64,000 nucleotides of DNA from the NCBI GenBank assembly GCA_949987705.1, contig CATLJY010000893.1, positions 1-64,000 of the forward strand, in the 5' to 3' direction. How positions within the stretch are numbered: position 1 is the first letter of the stretch; each line of letters opens with the position of its first letter. The translations under genes and the position numbers were made by a program. This stretch comes from Thereva unica (lineage: Eukaryota > Arthropoda > Insecta > Diptera > Therevidae). A model generated the notes under the pieces. The model was given only the letters and a program-made list of their open reading frames with translations. It did not search any database and was not told the origin of the DNA. Below, one piece after another: positions 46,305-56,948 of this stretch.

Positions 46305-46548
46305 TGCTCCGGGGCAGCGTTGGGACAACGTCCCAATGTTTTACTATATGATGCTAAATAACTAATCTGGGAATGAAAAACAAACAAAGCATTGATGGAA
46401 TTTCTATGATCATTCGAAATTGATTAGTTTACGGATTGTGGAAAGGATACTTAATGTCGATGAAATGGGGATTTCCAGGAAATTTTGGATAGTTGGGTAA
46501 TTTATTTTGTTTATAGTATGTGATGTTATTGTTGATTAGGATTAGTTT
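46305..46548 (-). other. Untranslated 3' region of the Bel-Pao element
   Basis: Between the polyprotein stop and the 3' LTR. Directly before the LTR the coding strand reads GCTGCCCCGGAGCA, which is not a classic polypurine tract, so second-strand priming may use an unusual site. Confidence 0.6.
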
Positions 46549-49500
46549 CTATGGGAAGGAGGCATAGTTTGTAATAGGCCTTTTACAAATTGAGTCCTTG
46601 GTCTTTATCGATGCGACGCGAACCAAGTTGTCAGAGCCTTCGTGCGTTTCTATAACTCGACCAAGCAACCATTTACACGGTGGAAGATTTTCCTGTTTAA
46701 TCAGCACCAAGTCATCCTTCTGCAAATTCCTCGTTTGAACATTCCATTTTGGACGCTGTTGTAGTTGCGTCACATAATCATTTTGCCAACGTCTCCAAAA
46801 CGACTGCATTAATTGCTGTATGTATTGCCAGCGAGTTAAGCTATGTTCCTTGTGGTTCAAATATGATGGTTCTGGAATTGACAATATCGGTGCTCCAATT
46901 AAAAAGTGCCCAGGAGTTAACGCCGTCAGATCTGAAGGATCACTTGTAACTGGACACATAGGCCGCGAATTAAGACAAGATTCGATCTGTGTTGTTAATG
47001 TGGTGAGCTCCTCGAATGTTAACGAACTGTTGCCTATAATTCTTCGTAGATGGAATTTCGTGGATTTTACAGCGCTCTCCCAAATTCCGCCAAAGTGTGG
47101 TGCTCCTGGTGGTATGAGGTGCCAGTTTATTCCTTGGTCTAACACATTCGGGAGTTCCTCCTTGAGCTGGTGTAAGTGCCTTCGGAAATCCTTCTCCAGC
47201 ACAGCCTTCGCGCCTACAAAATTTGTTCCGTTGTCGGAATACATATCGCTGCATAATCCGCGACGTGCAGTGAATCTTTTGAACGCAGCTAAAAATGCAT
47301 CAGTCGACAAATCAGATACAACCTCTATATGTACCGCCTTAACTGCCAAGCATACGAAGATCGCCAAATAACATTTGTATTTTTTTGCATTTCTCAGTTT
47401 CGAGGATTTGATGTCCATTGGTCCACAGTAATCAACTCCTACGTGACTAAATGGTCTGGAGATGTTGGTTCGCGGTGCTGGTAAACTCCCCATCAGCTGG
47501 CTACAACATTCAGCTCTTTGCCTAAAACAAATCATACACTTATGAATGCGTGCTCTAACTGCGCTTCGAGCTCTTAATATCCAGTACTCTCGCCTTAATA
47601 ATCCAAGCACTAATTGAGGCCCCCCGTGAAGAGTGATTCTGTGCATATCATCGATGATTAAGTCCGTGATGTGATGTTGACTTGGCAGGATAATCGGATG
47701 CTTTTCGGTCCAGGAGATGTTAGCATTTTGTAGTCTGCCCCCTACTCTAAGCACACCCATGTGGTCGATAAATGGATTTAGCTTCAATAGTCGTCCCGAA
47801 GAGGGTTTTCCATTTGAGGAAAGGTGCTTCAAATCTTGATGAAATTCCTGTGCTTGCACTTGTTTGATTATAACTTTGTGTGCTTTGTCCAATTCTCGAG
47901 ACGTCAACCATTTCGTTATGTTCGGTCCCTTGTTTGATTTGCATCGAGTAATAAACCGCAAAACATACGCGATAACGCGAATAAGCTTTCGAAGTGACGA
48001 ATATCTACAGATGTTCAGGCCGGAACTTGTTGGTTCAGTGGTTGTATTTAAATTGACCTTTATGGTGCGCATTTCCACACCCGTGTCCGTTATATCCCTT
48101 AATGAGGGCCACTGTTCCTCCGGTTTTTGCAGCCACTGTGGTCCATTCCACCATAATTGATGCCTTATTGCTTCCGCTGGTAGTAGGCCTCTCGTTGCAC
48201 AGTCTGCTGGGTTCTCTTGCGTAGGGACGTGATTCCATGCCTCACTGCCACAAATTTCTTGCACCTCGGCTACCCTATTAGCAACAAATGTCTTATACTT
48301 ATTGGGATGATTTCTGAGCCACGCTAAAACAATAGTCGAATCCGTCCACGCTCGAAACTTGACATGAGTGAACTTCATAGCTTTAGTCACTGCTTTGTAC
48401 AATCGTGCTAATAATGCTGCTCCGCATAGCTCGATACGCGGTAGAGATATTTGCTTTATAGGTGTCACCTTTGTTTTTGCTGCCAGAATCGTCACGTTGA
48501 CATTGCCGGAAGAATAAATCGAGCGGGCATAAAGTACTGCTGCATATGCTTGCAAGGACCCATCACAAAACCCATGAATTTCGATTGCATCTGACGTAGT
48601 ACCTATCCATCGAGGGATCTTAATGTCCTTGATCATCTTGAATTGGTTACGAATTTCATTCCACACGCGAAAAATATCATTTGGAATCTCTTCATCCCAA
48701 TCAATGCCCTTTAACCAAATTGCTTGCATCATCATCTTTGGTTTTATTGTGACTGGTGATAAAAACCCAAGGGGATCAAATATTTTTGAAACTTCGCTTA
48801 AAAATTTTCGTTTTGTGATTGTGATGCTGTCGCCAAATTCAATGTCAATGTTGTACTTAAATACATCCAGCCTAGGGTACCAATGCATTCCTAAAGTTTT
48901 TACCCTTTCGCCGAAATCGAAATTACGAATGCCGCTTAATTCCTTATCTTCGTCAGGAATGTTAGCTAGTAGTTCGGGTCTATTCGAAGCCCATTTACGA
49001 AGATTAAACCCACCGGCCTTTAAGAGTTGTATAATCTGGTCTTGTAATTTCTGAGCACTCTCGATGGAATTAGTCCCGGTTAACATATCATCGACATAAA
49101 AATCGGAAAGTGTTATGCGAGATGCTAGAGGATAACGTTCACTTTCATCTCGCGCCAGCTGTTGCAAGGTCCGAACTGCTAAATACGGTGCCGACGATGT
49201 GCCGAAGGTAACTGTTTTCAGCCGATAATCTTGAATAGGTGCGCTTGGTGATTTTCGCCAAAGTATTCGTTGATAATCCGCATCATCATCGTGCACCCAA
49301 ATCTGCCTATACATTTTTTCGATGTCGGCAGTCAAGACAACTTGATGTTTCCTCCATCGTAGCAATAGTGTCATTAGGTCATCTTGTAGAGTTGGTCCGG
49401 TCATAAGAACTTCGTTGAGGCAGCATCCATTCGCCGTTCTTGAAGACGCGTCGAATACCACGCGGAGTTTCGTCGTCGAACTTTCCTTAAACACCCCGTG

Positions 49501-51738
49501 ATGGGGCAGATAATTTGTTTTATACCAAACTTGATTGCCATGGTTGACCTTTATGTTCTCCATTTCGGTTGATGGTGCTAATTCCATATGATTCAGCTCT
49601 AGGTATTCCTCCAAACACTTGGTGTATTCCAAACGTAGCTGCTCGTCTCTGTCGAATGCTAATTCCAGTTTCCTCAACCGTGACAGGGCGATCCATCGTG
49701 AACGGCCGAATTCTGGAGGTGAAGATGATCTAAACGGTAAGCGCACCATGTACCTTCCTCCTTCTGTCCTTTGTACAGTATCCTTGTAATGTTTTTCGCA
49801 CGCCTTCTCTTCTTCAGTCAAATACTTAACTGGTTGGACTTCCTCCAATTCCCAAAACCTTCTCAGTTGTTCATCTAGTGAGATCTTGCAATGGTATGAG
49901 GCGACTGTAGTTGTAAGTTTTGATTTTTCCTCGATTTCCCCAGAAAGTATCCAGCCTAAGATTGTGTTTTGAGCGATGGGACTGCCTTGTGTATCAACTC
50001 TTAGTCCGTTGAGTATTATTCTGCCAAGAATGTCTGCTCCTATTACCATGTCTATTTTACTTGATAAATTGTACGTAGGGTCAGCAAGGGTTAAGCCTTG
50101 AAGATGTTTCCAGGCGACATTCTTTCTTATAGCCCTGGGAGGCAATACGGTGCTTATCTGTTTTAAAACTAAAACGTTGGCGAGAAGTTTGCAATTATTA
50201 TGGAGTGAACGTAATTCAACAGTTGCTTGCGATTGAGCTACTCCCGTTTCGATATCCTCTAATCCTGAAATGGTTATGTTTACTGCACTGCTTGGTATAT
50301 GCAGTCTCCGTATGATAGACTCCTTTATGAAGGACGCTTGTGAACCTTGGTCGACCAACGCCCTTACGACCATGCTATGTCCATCCTTACCAACTAATTT
50401 CGCTAAGGCAGTTGGCAGTAACACTTCATTACCTATCGAAACGTTGCCTACATATACTTGACTTGAAGAAGGTACCGCGTCTGTGTCGCTTATTCTGCTG
50501 TCGCCCGATCCTTCGTTATTTGCATGAGTCACTCCAGCCCTTGCTTTTGAAGCGATCACTTCTTCATTATGCAACAACGTGTGATGTCGATGCCTACACC
50601 TGTAGCACGATGTTCTACTTGGACAATGTGAAGCGTTATGACCCTTTGCCAAACAGTTTGAACACAAATGTTTGTTAATTACAATATTCCTCTTTCCAGA
50701 ATGGTCCAGCTTTAAAAATTCCGGACAGTGCCAAAGTGGATGAGAAGCGGAGCACACAACGCACGAATATGATTTCACTGATTGGAAACTATGTTTAAAA
50801 GTTGACTGTCTTGATGTGGATACATTATTATTCCCCAAAGCTTCCAGAGCTCGAAATTGTGCTTCCAAGAACGTTCTCAATTCATCAAATTTAGGAAACT
50901 CACGTGTCGCACCAACCCTTTGCTCCCAGAGTTTCTTCGTATCAGGTGACAATCTTTCACTTACAATATAAGTGAGAATAACATCCCATTCCCTTGTAGC
51001 TATACCTAGGTTATTCAAGGCTTGAACACATTCGTTGGTAGTGTCCATCAGTTTTCGGATGCTTACTGCTGTATCCTTGCTGGCATACGATTGAGACAGA
51101 AGGATTTTAAGTTGAGTCTTTATCAACAGCCGGGGGTTATCATATCGATCTTGCAGAAGCTCCCAAGCTGACTTATAGTTTGCATCGGTGATGGTGAATT
51201 GTCGAAGAAGCTGTTCAGCTTCACCTTGCAGGCTAGATTTCAAATAATGTAGCTTTTGTACTTGTGATAAGGAATCGTTATTATGAATAAGAGTTAAATA
51301 TAAGTCATAGAATGCCTTCCAAGATTTGTAATCACCATCAAATTTCGGCAGATTGATTCTGGGCAATTTAACTTCTTGCGAAACAGATTTCCTCTCACTA
51401 TTATTCATGGTAGAATTTAAGGTGGTGTTGGGCTCTTGACGAGAGTCCAAATCGTCTTCAAGTAGAGTTTTAAAATCTACCACAAATTCCTCAACCATTG
51501 AAAAATATTCTTCAACAAAATAAGTTTGAAGTGTTGCATCCAAATCGTTTGGGATATCTAGCACAATAATTTCGCGATGGGTTGTCATGAACGATTCCCA
51601 TTGTTCCTTCAACATGGCTAATTTATTCGAAATATATCTTGTGGTTTTTCGATCAGCACCGTCCTTTTTATAATTCCGTAGGGCACGTTTTATGTCAGTA
51701 AACGTGCCAAATTGTAATTTTATCAATTTTTTCAGCAT
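46549..51738 (-). CDS. Bel-Pao Gag-Pol polyprotein (1,729 aa)
   Basis: One frame encodes everything needed for copy-and-paste transposition through virus-like particles. In order: Gag with a DUF1759-type segment (LPKFDGDYKSWKAFYDLY, residues about 125-275); zinc knuckles (CSNCLAKGHNASHC, CYRCRHRHHTLLH, about 325-395); retropepsin-like protease with ALVDQGSQASF near 460; reverse transcriptase with TADIEKMYRQIW and YVDD at about 880; RNase H-like region (FCDGSLQAYAAVLYA, about 1055; WTDSTIVLAWL, about 1132); HHCC integrase zinc domain (about 1364-1405); integrase core with candidate Asp about 1434 (GVDYCGP), Asp about 1499 (YSDNGTNF) and Glu about 1550 (GGIWESAVK); and a C-terminal DUF5641-like tail. 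The YVDD box and integrase triad look intact. It starts at the ATG at 51738; no frameshift separates gag from pol and no envelope follows. Confidence 0.95.
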   Translation of the reverse strand: MLKKLIKLQFGTFTDIKRALRNYKKDGADRKTTRYISNKLAMLKEQWESFMTTHREIIVLDIPNDLDATLQTYFVEEYFSMVEEFVVDFKTLLEDDLDSRQEPNTTLNSTMNNSERKSVSQEVKLPRINLPKFDGDYKSWKAFYDLYLTLIHNNDSLSQVQKLHYLKSSLQGEAEQLLRQFTITDANYKSAWELLQDRYDNPRLLIKTQLKILLSQSYASKDTAVSIRKLMDTTNECVQALNNLGIATREWDVILTYIVSERLSPDTKKLWEQRVGATREFPKFDELRTFLEAQFRALEALGNNNVSTSRQSTFKHSFQSVKSYSCVVCSASHPLWHCPEFLKLDHSGKRNIVINKHLCSNCLAKGHNASHCPSRTSCYRCRHRHHTLLHNEEVIASKARAGVTHANNEGSGDSRISDTDAVPSSSQVYVGNVSIGNEVLLPTALAKLVGKDGHSMVVRALVDQGSQASFIKESIIRRLHIPSSAVNITISGLEDIETGVAQSQATVELRSLHNNCKLLANVLVLKQISTVLPPRAIRKNVAWKHLQGLTLADPTYNLSSKIDMVIGADILGRIILNGLRVDTQGSPIAQNTILGWILSGEIEEKSKLTTTVASYHCKISLDEQLRRFWELEEVQPVKYLTEEEKACEKHYKDTVQRTEGGRYMVRLPFRSSSPPEFGRSRWIALSRLRKLELAFDRDEQLRLEYTKCLEEYLELNHMELAPSTEMENIKVNHGNQVWYKTNYLPHHGVFKESSTTKLRVVFDASSRTANGCCLNEVLMTGPTLQDDLMTLLLRWRKHQVVLTADIEKMYRQIWVHDDDADYQRILWRKSPSAPIQDYRLKTVTFGTSSAPYLAVRTLQQLARDESERYPLASRITLSDFYVDDMLTGTNSIESAQKLQDQIIQLLKAGGFNLRKWASNRPELLANIPDEDKELSGIRNFDFGERVKTLGMHWYPRLDVFKYNIDIEFGDSITITKRKFLSEVSKIFDPLGFLSPVTIKPKMMMQAIWLKGIDWDEEIPNDIFRVWNEIRNQFKMIKDIKIPRWIGTTSDAIEIHGFCDGSLQAYAAVLYARSIYSSGNVNVTILAAKTKVTPIKQISLPRIELCGAALLARLYKAVTKAMKFTHVKFRAWTDSTIVLAWLRNHPNKYKTFVANRVAEVQEICGSEAWNHVPTQENPADCATRGLLPAEAIRHQLWWNGPQWLQKPEEQWPSLRDITDTGVEMRTIKVNLNTTTEPTSSGLNICRYSSLRKLIRVIAYVLRFITRCKSNKGPNITKWLTSRELDKAHKVIIKQVQAQEFHQDLKHLSSNGKPSSGRLLKLNPFIDHMGVLRVGGRLQNANISWTEKHPIILPSQHHITDLIIDDMHRITLHGGPQLVLGLLRREYWILRARSAVRARIHKCMICFRQRAECCSQLMGSLPAPRTNISRPFSHVGVDYCGPMDIKSSKLRNAKKYKCYLAIFVCLAVKAVHIEVVSDLSTDAFLAAFKRFTARRGLCSDMYSDNGTNFVGAKAVLEKDFRRHLHQLKEELPNVLDQGINWHLIPPGAPHFGGIWESAVKSTKFHLRRIIGNSSLTFEELTTLTTQIESCLNSRPMCPVTSDPSDLTALTPGHFLIGAPILSIPEPSYLNHKEHSLTRWQYIQQLMQSFWRRWQNDYVTQLQQRPKWNVQTRNLQKDDLVLIKQENLPPCKWLLGRVIETHEGSDNLVRVASIKTKDSICKRPITNYASFP

Positions 51739-52186
51739 TGCAAAAATATAACCGTCACCAAATAAGAATGAAATGACTCACCAAATTCTATTAATATCAG
51801 TCAAGGGGGAATTCTGCATCCGTTATAGCCGTTTTTATTGAACGGAACTTACTATTGTACCAAATTTTATATTCTAGTTTTCCACAAATTTCACGAGTAA
51901 TTTAATCCAAAATTCTATCACTAGTTTTCAAAATAATTCTTCTAATTAATTAATTGTCACCAACTCGCAAATCTCAAATTAATTCGCACTAACTCATGGA
52001 ATTTTTCACGCACGTGTCTTACAAGGGAATTTTTCAAATCTATAATTTTTCTGTTTATCACTTAATCGCGAACTTTAAATAAATTTGTCTCACTATTCTA
52101 ATTATTCACACGCGTGAATAGCACCTCACAGGTTAATTTTTCAAAACGTTTTTTATTTGTTTTTTATAATATATGTCTGCGCATAT
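51739..52186 (-). other. 5' leader of the Bel-Pao element
   Basis: AT-rich untranslated leader between the primer-binding site and the polyprotein ATG. I see no additional frame of note. Confidence 0.6.
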
Positions 52187-52204
52187 ATCCGGCTCGAAGG
52201 ACCA
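52187..52204 (-). promoter_or_regulatory. Primer-binding site of the Bel-Pao element
   Basis: On the coding strand, six bases after the 5' LTR, TGGTCCTTCGAGCCGGAT begins with the TGG complementary to a tRNA CCA end and continues like an acceptor/T-stem complement. I do not assign the tRNA species. Confidence 0.75.
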
Positions 52205-52210
52205 AAAATA

Positions 52211-53021
52211 TGTACGGTTCAAAAACTTTAATAAACGATGAAAATTTAAATAAAAAGCCGAAAGGTATCATTCGATATAAATAACTCGTTTATTTCACAA
52301 AAGTTTCTTATTTATAGAGATCGAAAAAATTATGCCGAAAATATATTTAACTAGTTTAATTTTTGCAAACAAATTATTTGATTATAAAGGCCGAAAAATG
52401 TTGCCGAAAAATCTACCATGCCGAAAGTCTGTAAAACGACTGACCTGCACTTTTTATTCCTTTTCCCGAAAAATTTGTCTAACCGTTTTTCCTATTTCGT
52501 GTACGTGACTTGTTGCACGTCTCCGTTAATATATCTATCCCTTTTCTTATATTTATTTGCATATATTCAATATTATCGATAGCCATCTATCGGTGATAAT
52601 TAATATTGAGATTAAAAGCTGTATTAATTGTTATACTGGTAAGTATAACAATTAATATCAAGTTATTTGTTATACTGTCGAAGTGACAGTTCTAAGTTAT
52701 GTGCAAATACTAGGTCAGTGGGTCAGTGTTTCTTTTTTGTTTCGCGTTATTTGTTTCGCAATTATATGTTACGTGTTTATTGGTGCAGGTCAGTGTTTTG
52801 TTACATGTTATTAATTTTTGTTACATATTATTTCTTTTTCTTAAACTAATGCTAATAATTCTGTCATTTTAGGTTACGATGACTCCTTTGCCGATGTCGT
52901 CGCTGGGGCTGATTGACGCAACCTTCTGGAACCCTTGGTCGTCAGATAAGTATTCTCGTAACTTTGTTGAAGATTGATTTCTTTGTGGTTTGTTCATTTT
53001 AGGTGGTTCCAGGATGTAACA
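52211..53021 (-). repeat. 5' LTR of the Bel-Pao element (811 bp)
   Basis: Same length and apparently the same sequence as 45494-46304, including the 16-bp hairpin at 52622-52657. This LTR precedes the coding frame and should hold the promoter. Confidence 0.93.
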
Positions 53022-53026
53022 GAGGG
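53022..53026. repeat. Target-site duplication GAGGG (right)
   Basis: Matches 45489-45493 and directly follows the LTR terminus TGTAACA. Confidence 0.85.
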
Positions 53027-53211
53027 GAAAGAAATGCTCGATTCGTTTTTTTTAGTGGTTATTTTATTGAGAGTTTGAAGAATATGTAGGTTTTTTTTCG
53101 CCGCCATGACGTCCGGTAGAGGGTCTCCCGCCCAGTATGTAAATTCCGTTGTGTCCAAGCTGCAGGCGCTCTCGCTCGCCTCAAAAAAAATAATTTTATA
53201 TTCTATAAATA

Positions 53212-53370
53212 GGCCCCTTCAATATGAATGAAAGGATTTTTCGATTTTCCAAGTTTCACCGAAGATAGGCCGGAAAATCGGAAAATCAGAAATTTCCGCG
53301 GCATATTTTCCAATTTCGCAAAGGCGGATTAATTTGTATCGAACAATTTCTTCATTCATATTGAAGCGGC
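53212..53370. repeat. 159-bp inverted-repeat element
   Basis: CCTTCAATATGAATGAA near 53216-53232 is inverted at about 53351-53366 (TTCATTCATATTGAAG). The interior has pyrimidine/purine-matched TTTTCGATTTTCC and GGAAAATCGGAAAATC blocks. It lies within the right part of the TTAA-flanked MITE, so it is either nested in it or a structural part of it. Confidence 0.5.
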
Positions 53371-53829
53371 ATGTTCAAAGACCATTGTGACGCGATTTGA
53401 GGCCAATCAGACAATTAGCAACCGAGTTATGCTGGACAAGGTCCGGAAAAACAGATTTTCGACAAAAACGCGTTCAACTTTGGGAGCGCGCCAAAAGGTG
53501 GAAATGGGTTTTCCTACCTTGTTTTCGGCTAATCCGCGATTCCTGTTCCATAAAACACCTCTCCTCCGTTTTCTGCATCGCTGTGGTCGCGTTTCGAGTC
53601 GACTTTGACTTTACTAGCGCCTGTATATGTGTGCGCCTCTCCCTGCGCTACTCTCCGGTTATCACTCGCGCGGGCGTATTCTCCTGTGTGCATCGTGATT
53701 TTCGGGGATAAGGAGTGGGGGGATCAAAAAATCCTCTTGCACACATGTTCATGAACGGTCATAGGAGAGATAGAAGGAAGAAAAAAAAATTCGATTTTTT
53801 GACCCCGGTAAAGTGCTATGTCCCCTTAA

Positions 53830-54957
53830 ATGAAAGATTTCGAACCTTTTTCTCTCACAACACTCGTCTGTGTCCCATCTATTTACAGTTTGTCACAAAT
53901 TACACATTCCGGACGAGACATTATGCACTCACCTACATAGAAACAAAAACTTAAAATGACACTGAAAGCCTGAAAAATGTACATAGTAGCTTGAAATATC
54001 GGTTCGACCACCACGCGCCTTAATTATTCCAAGCTGACTAACCCACTACAACATAATGCTCGGTTCACATTATTCCATTAATGAAGTAATTGAAAATTTA
54101 TTTGTCGGTAACAGGGTAAGAGTTTGGTTTTCAATTAACTTTATCATTGTTAGGAGTTACGGAGCTAAATTAACGCGTGTTTACAAAAAACAAAAATGCT
54201 TGTTCACTGTTCAACGATTAATCCAGCACTGGATTTTCTTCACTGTGGTCCTGGAATGGGCGACCTGGAATGAAAAAGTAGACTATCAATCCAATCACCT
54301 GGAACAAGGTATATGGGAGCAAAATTATCCAAAACGCATGTAAAAGTGTGTGGCGAGGGGTGTAGGTCCTGTGCTTCAAAATTGATATTTACATTAAAGT
54401 TCACATCTTTGTTTATATGGGTGCGCCATCTAGATCTTCGGTATTTCAACATTGAATAATTCTGACATTTTTTAGCAGATATCGAAAAATGAACACAATT
54501 CTGAAACGTCATTTAGTACCATTTTCGTTATGAGTGAATCCACACCGAAAGCTCATTTTACACTTTCTGACGAAGCCAATAAATAAAACTGTCGAATTTG
54601 GGGAACAGAACACCCACACGTCATTCCCAAAACACCAATCCACAACGAAGAAACACCAATCCAAATTCACGAAGTGGGCCGAAGTGTGCCCAAAAATCAT
54701 CATCGAACCATTTTTCTTCAAAATTGGAAAAACATTCGACGGCGCGCTCGCGAGGCTCGACTTTTTTCTGAGAGCAGGTTATTTAAAAATTAAAGTTTAT
54801 GCCAGCTAGCCCAAGGCCATTGACGAACTTAAAGTTAACATACGAGCTGTTCAAGATCGACGTCATTGGACATAATTTTAAAAACTCTTTTCCTGAATGA
54901 GCTAAATAGTCTGGCTGCTGCTATAAGATTTGAAGTAGAAAAGCATTAATTTCCATG
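53830..54957. other. No supported gene
   Basis: Frames of 70-95 codons on both strands (for example 54056-54343 and 54534-54809) lack domains. Nothing repeat-like was recognised. Confidence 0.35.
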
Positions 54958-55216
54958 TAGTCCATTCAAAACGCGGGGGGGGTGTTCCAAAAGAACACCG
55001 TTAAGAAAATCGAACCCTAAACGTTTTTGGGGTCGCTGATCACGAAAATCGAGGTCCCGCGGTCCTAAAATTAGGGCGTCACCCCTAAAAATGCAAAAAA
55101 CACCCCTTTTTAGGGGGTTTTCGCGATTATTTCAGTAATAATGAAAACTAATGCGATGAAATGCACTTTTTTTTAATATTTATTTGCGAAGGTGGTTGAT
55201 TTATACTAAATTAAGG

Positions 55217-55690
55217 CGGGTGGATGAAGGACGTCAGCAAGCGTGGGGCGCAAGAGGCGCGGGCGGAACAGGGCGGACCGGACGGCGGCTGGCGGTTGGC
55301 AGAAGGGACTTGGGCGAAGATGGGTGACGGCGGTAGGCTGAGGTTCGCTGTATTTCCCACAGCCCCGCGGCTTCATCCCTTTTCCGCCCCCCCCCTGCTG
55401 CCCTCCTATGATCGCCCCCCCACCCTACGTGTGCCCCTCCACGCCTACCTCCTATATCGTTGACCTACATCTCTTCTGCCTCTACCCGCCCTTCGCCGCC
55501 TGCACCCTTCCACCATCTGCGCCCATCCGTCATACGCCGACCGACACCACCTCCGTCCACCTGCCCTCCCGCCACATGCTCACCGCGGCACAATCTCTTA
55601 TGTCCGCCCTACCCGCCGCACGACCGCCACCGCTCGCCCTGGGCCTGGGCCTATATTTGCGATTACAAGTTGAGAATTATATAATACCCG
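55217..55690. other. GC-rich insert inside the composite element
   Basis: About 470 bp of strikingly GC-rich sequence begins exactly where left-arm homology stops (after ATTAAGGCG) and ends near CCCGGGGATTTTACG. Everything around it is AT-rich. Purine-rich G tracts (55217-55340) give way to C-rich tracts (55376-55640) on the plus strand. Open frames of 74-98 codons are present in several frames, as expected from base composition, so I do not call a gene. Confidence 0.6.
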
Positions 55691-56120
55691 GGGATTTTAC
55701 GTAATAACCAGATTTATCACATCGTAACATACACACATGTACATATATCAAATTATATTTTCTAATAAAAAGAATTTTTATTCAAACAATTCATTAAAAA
55801 AATTTAAATTGCAATCTACGAAAAGAAATTTTTTTTTTTTTTTTCAATTTACCCCTAAGATTTAACTCCTTTAAGAGGGTTAAAAATTTTCCAAATGTTT
55901 TAACAATATTTCATCAAATATAAAATTTTAATGCAAAACAATAAATTTCAATTTGTTCCAATTACAATTTTAATGGGGGGGGGGGGGTAGTTTTGCCCCC
56001 TTTAGAGTTGAAAAAATTAATTTTTTGCTGATAATACCTTTTGAACCAAATTTCAAACAAAAAGCAAAAAAAAAATTTTTTCCATTTTTTTTATAGAAAG
56101 TTGTTTTTATTATAGCAACC
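55691..56120. other. AT-rich core of the composite element
   Basis: Long A/T runs and a G-run of about 14 at 55975-55987. No gene. Confidence 0.4.
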
Positions 56121-56948
56121 TTAAGGGTTGAAAATAATTTATTTTTGCATGACAGTACGCCCACAATCGAATTTGAAGCATAAACTTGACAAAAAAAAAA
56201 TCTTACAATTTTTGCCATTTTTCGCCAATTTAGGGGTAGTTTTAACCCTTCAGGACTACCCCTTATCATAAAGTTCGCCTTTATTTAGTACAAATCAACA
56301 TTTCATCGCATTAGTTTTCATTATTATTGAAATAATCGCGAAAACCCCCTAAAAAGGGGTGTTTTTTGCATTTTTAGGGGTGACGCCCATGTTTTAGGAC
56401 CGCGGGACCTCGATTTTCGTGATCAGAAACCCCAAAAACGCGTAGGGTTCGATTTTCTTAACGGTGTTATTTTGAAACACCCCGCCCCCCTAGTCTTCAA
56501 TGAACTATATTGTAGGGGTAGTTTTAACCCCTTAAGGGTTGAAAATAATTTATTTTTGCCTGGCAGTACGCCCACAATCGAATTTGAAGCATAAACTTGA
56601 AAAAAAAAAATCTTACAATTTTTGCCATTTTTCGCCAATTTAGGGGTAGTTTCAACCCTTTAGGACTACCCCTTATCATAAAGTTCGCCTTAATTTAGTA
56701 TAAATCGACCACCTTCGCAAATAAATATTAAAAAAAGTGCATTTCATCGCTTTAGTTTTCATTATTACTGAAATAATCACGAAAACCCCCTAAAAAGGGG
56801 TGTTTTTTGCATTTTTAAGGGTGACGCCCTAATTTTAGGACCGCGGGACCTCGATTTTCGTGATCAGCGACCCCAAAAACGTTTAGGGTTCGATTTTCTT
56901 AACGGTGTTATTTTGGAACAACATAACGCGCGTGTTTTGAATGGACTA

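Larger units (their letters stand above)
45494..53021 (-). mobile_element. Complete Bel-Pao LTR retrotransposon, 7,528 bp
   Basis: Two 811-bp LTRs, GAGGG duplication, a tRNA primer-binding site next to the 5' LTR (right side, since the element points left) and one uninterrupted gag-pol frame. There is no envelope-like frame. LTRs that look identical and an intact frame indicate a recent insertion that could still be active. Confidence 0.93.
45434..53825. mobile_element. TTAA-flanked MITE split by the Bel-Pao element
   Basis: GGGGACATAGCACTTTA at 45434-45450 is exactly inverted at 53809-53825, with TTAA directly outside both (45430-45433 and 53826-53829). Without the LTR element and one GAGGG the piece is about 859 bp. 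TTAA duplications are made by piggyBac- and Kolobok-type transposases; there is no transposase here. Confidence 0.75.
54960..56946. mobile_element. Composite inverted-repeat element, about 2 kb, TA-flanked
   Basis: The left arm 54960-55216 is inverted at 56688-56946, both starting GTCCATTCAAAAC with TA outside (54958-54959 and 56947-56948). A degenerate extra right-arm copy lies at about 56260-56500, and a unit of about 411 bp is duplicated in tandem (56121-56531 and 56532-56946). The arms contain recurring CCCCTAAAAA/TTTTTAGGGG words. A GC-rich block is inserted after the left arm. No transposase is visible. Confidence 0.7.

Noticed and set aside
45950..52849. Identical 60-codon frames at 45950 and 52667
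   Set aside because: They lie in the two LTRs on the non-coding strand and only reflect the LTR duplication.
55224..55704. Overlapping frames in the GC-rich block as a gene
   Set aside because: High GC removes stop codons in several frames at once; no domain is visible.
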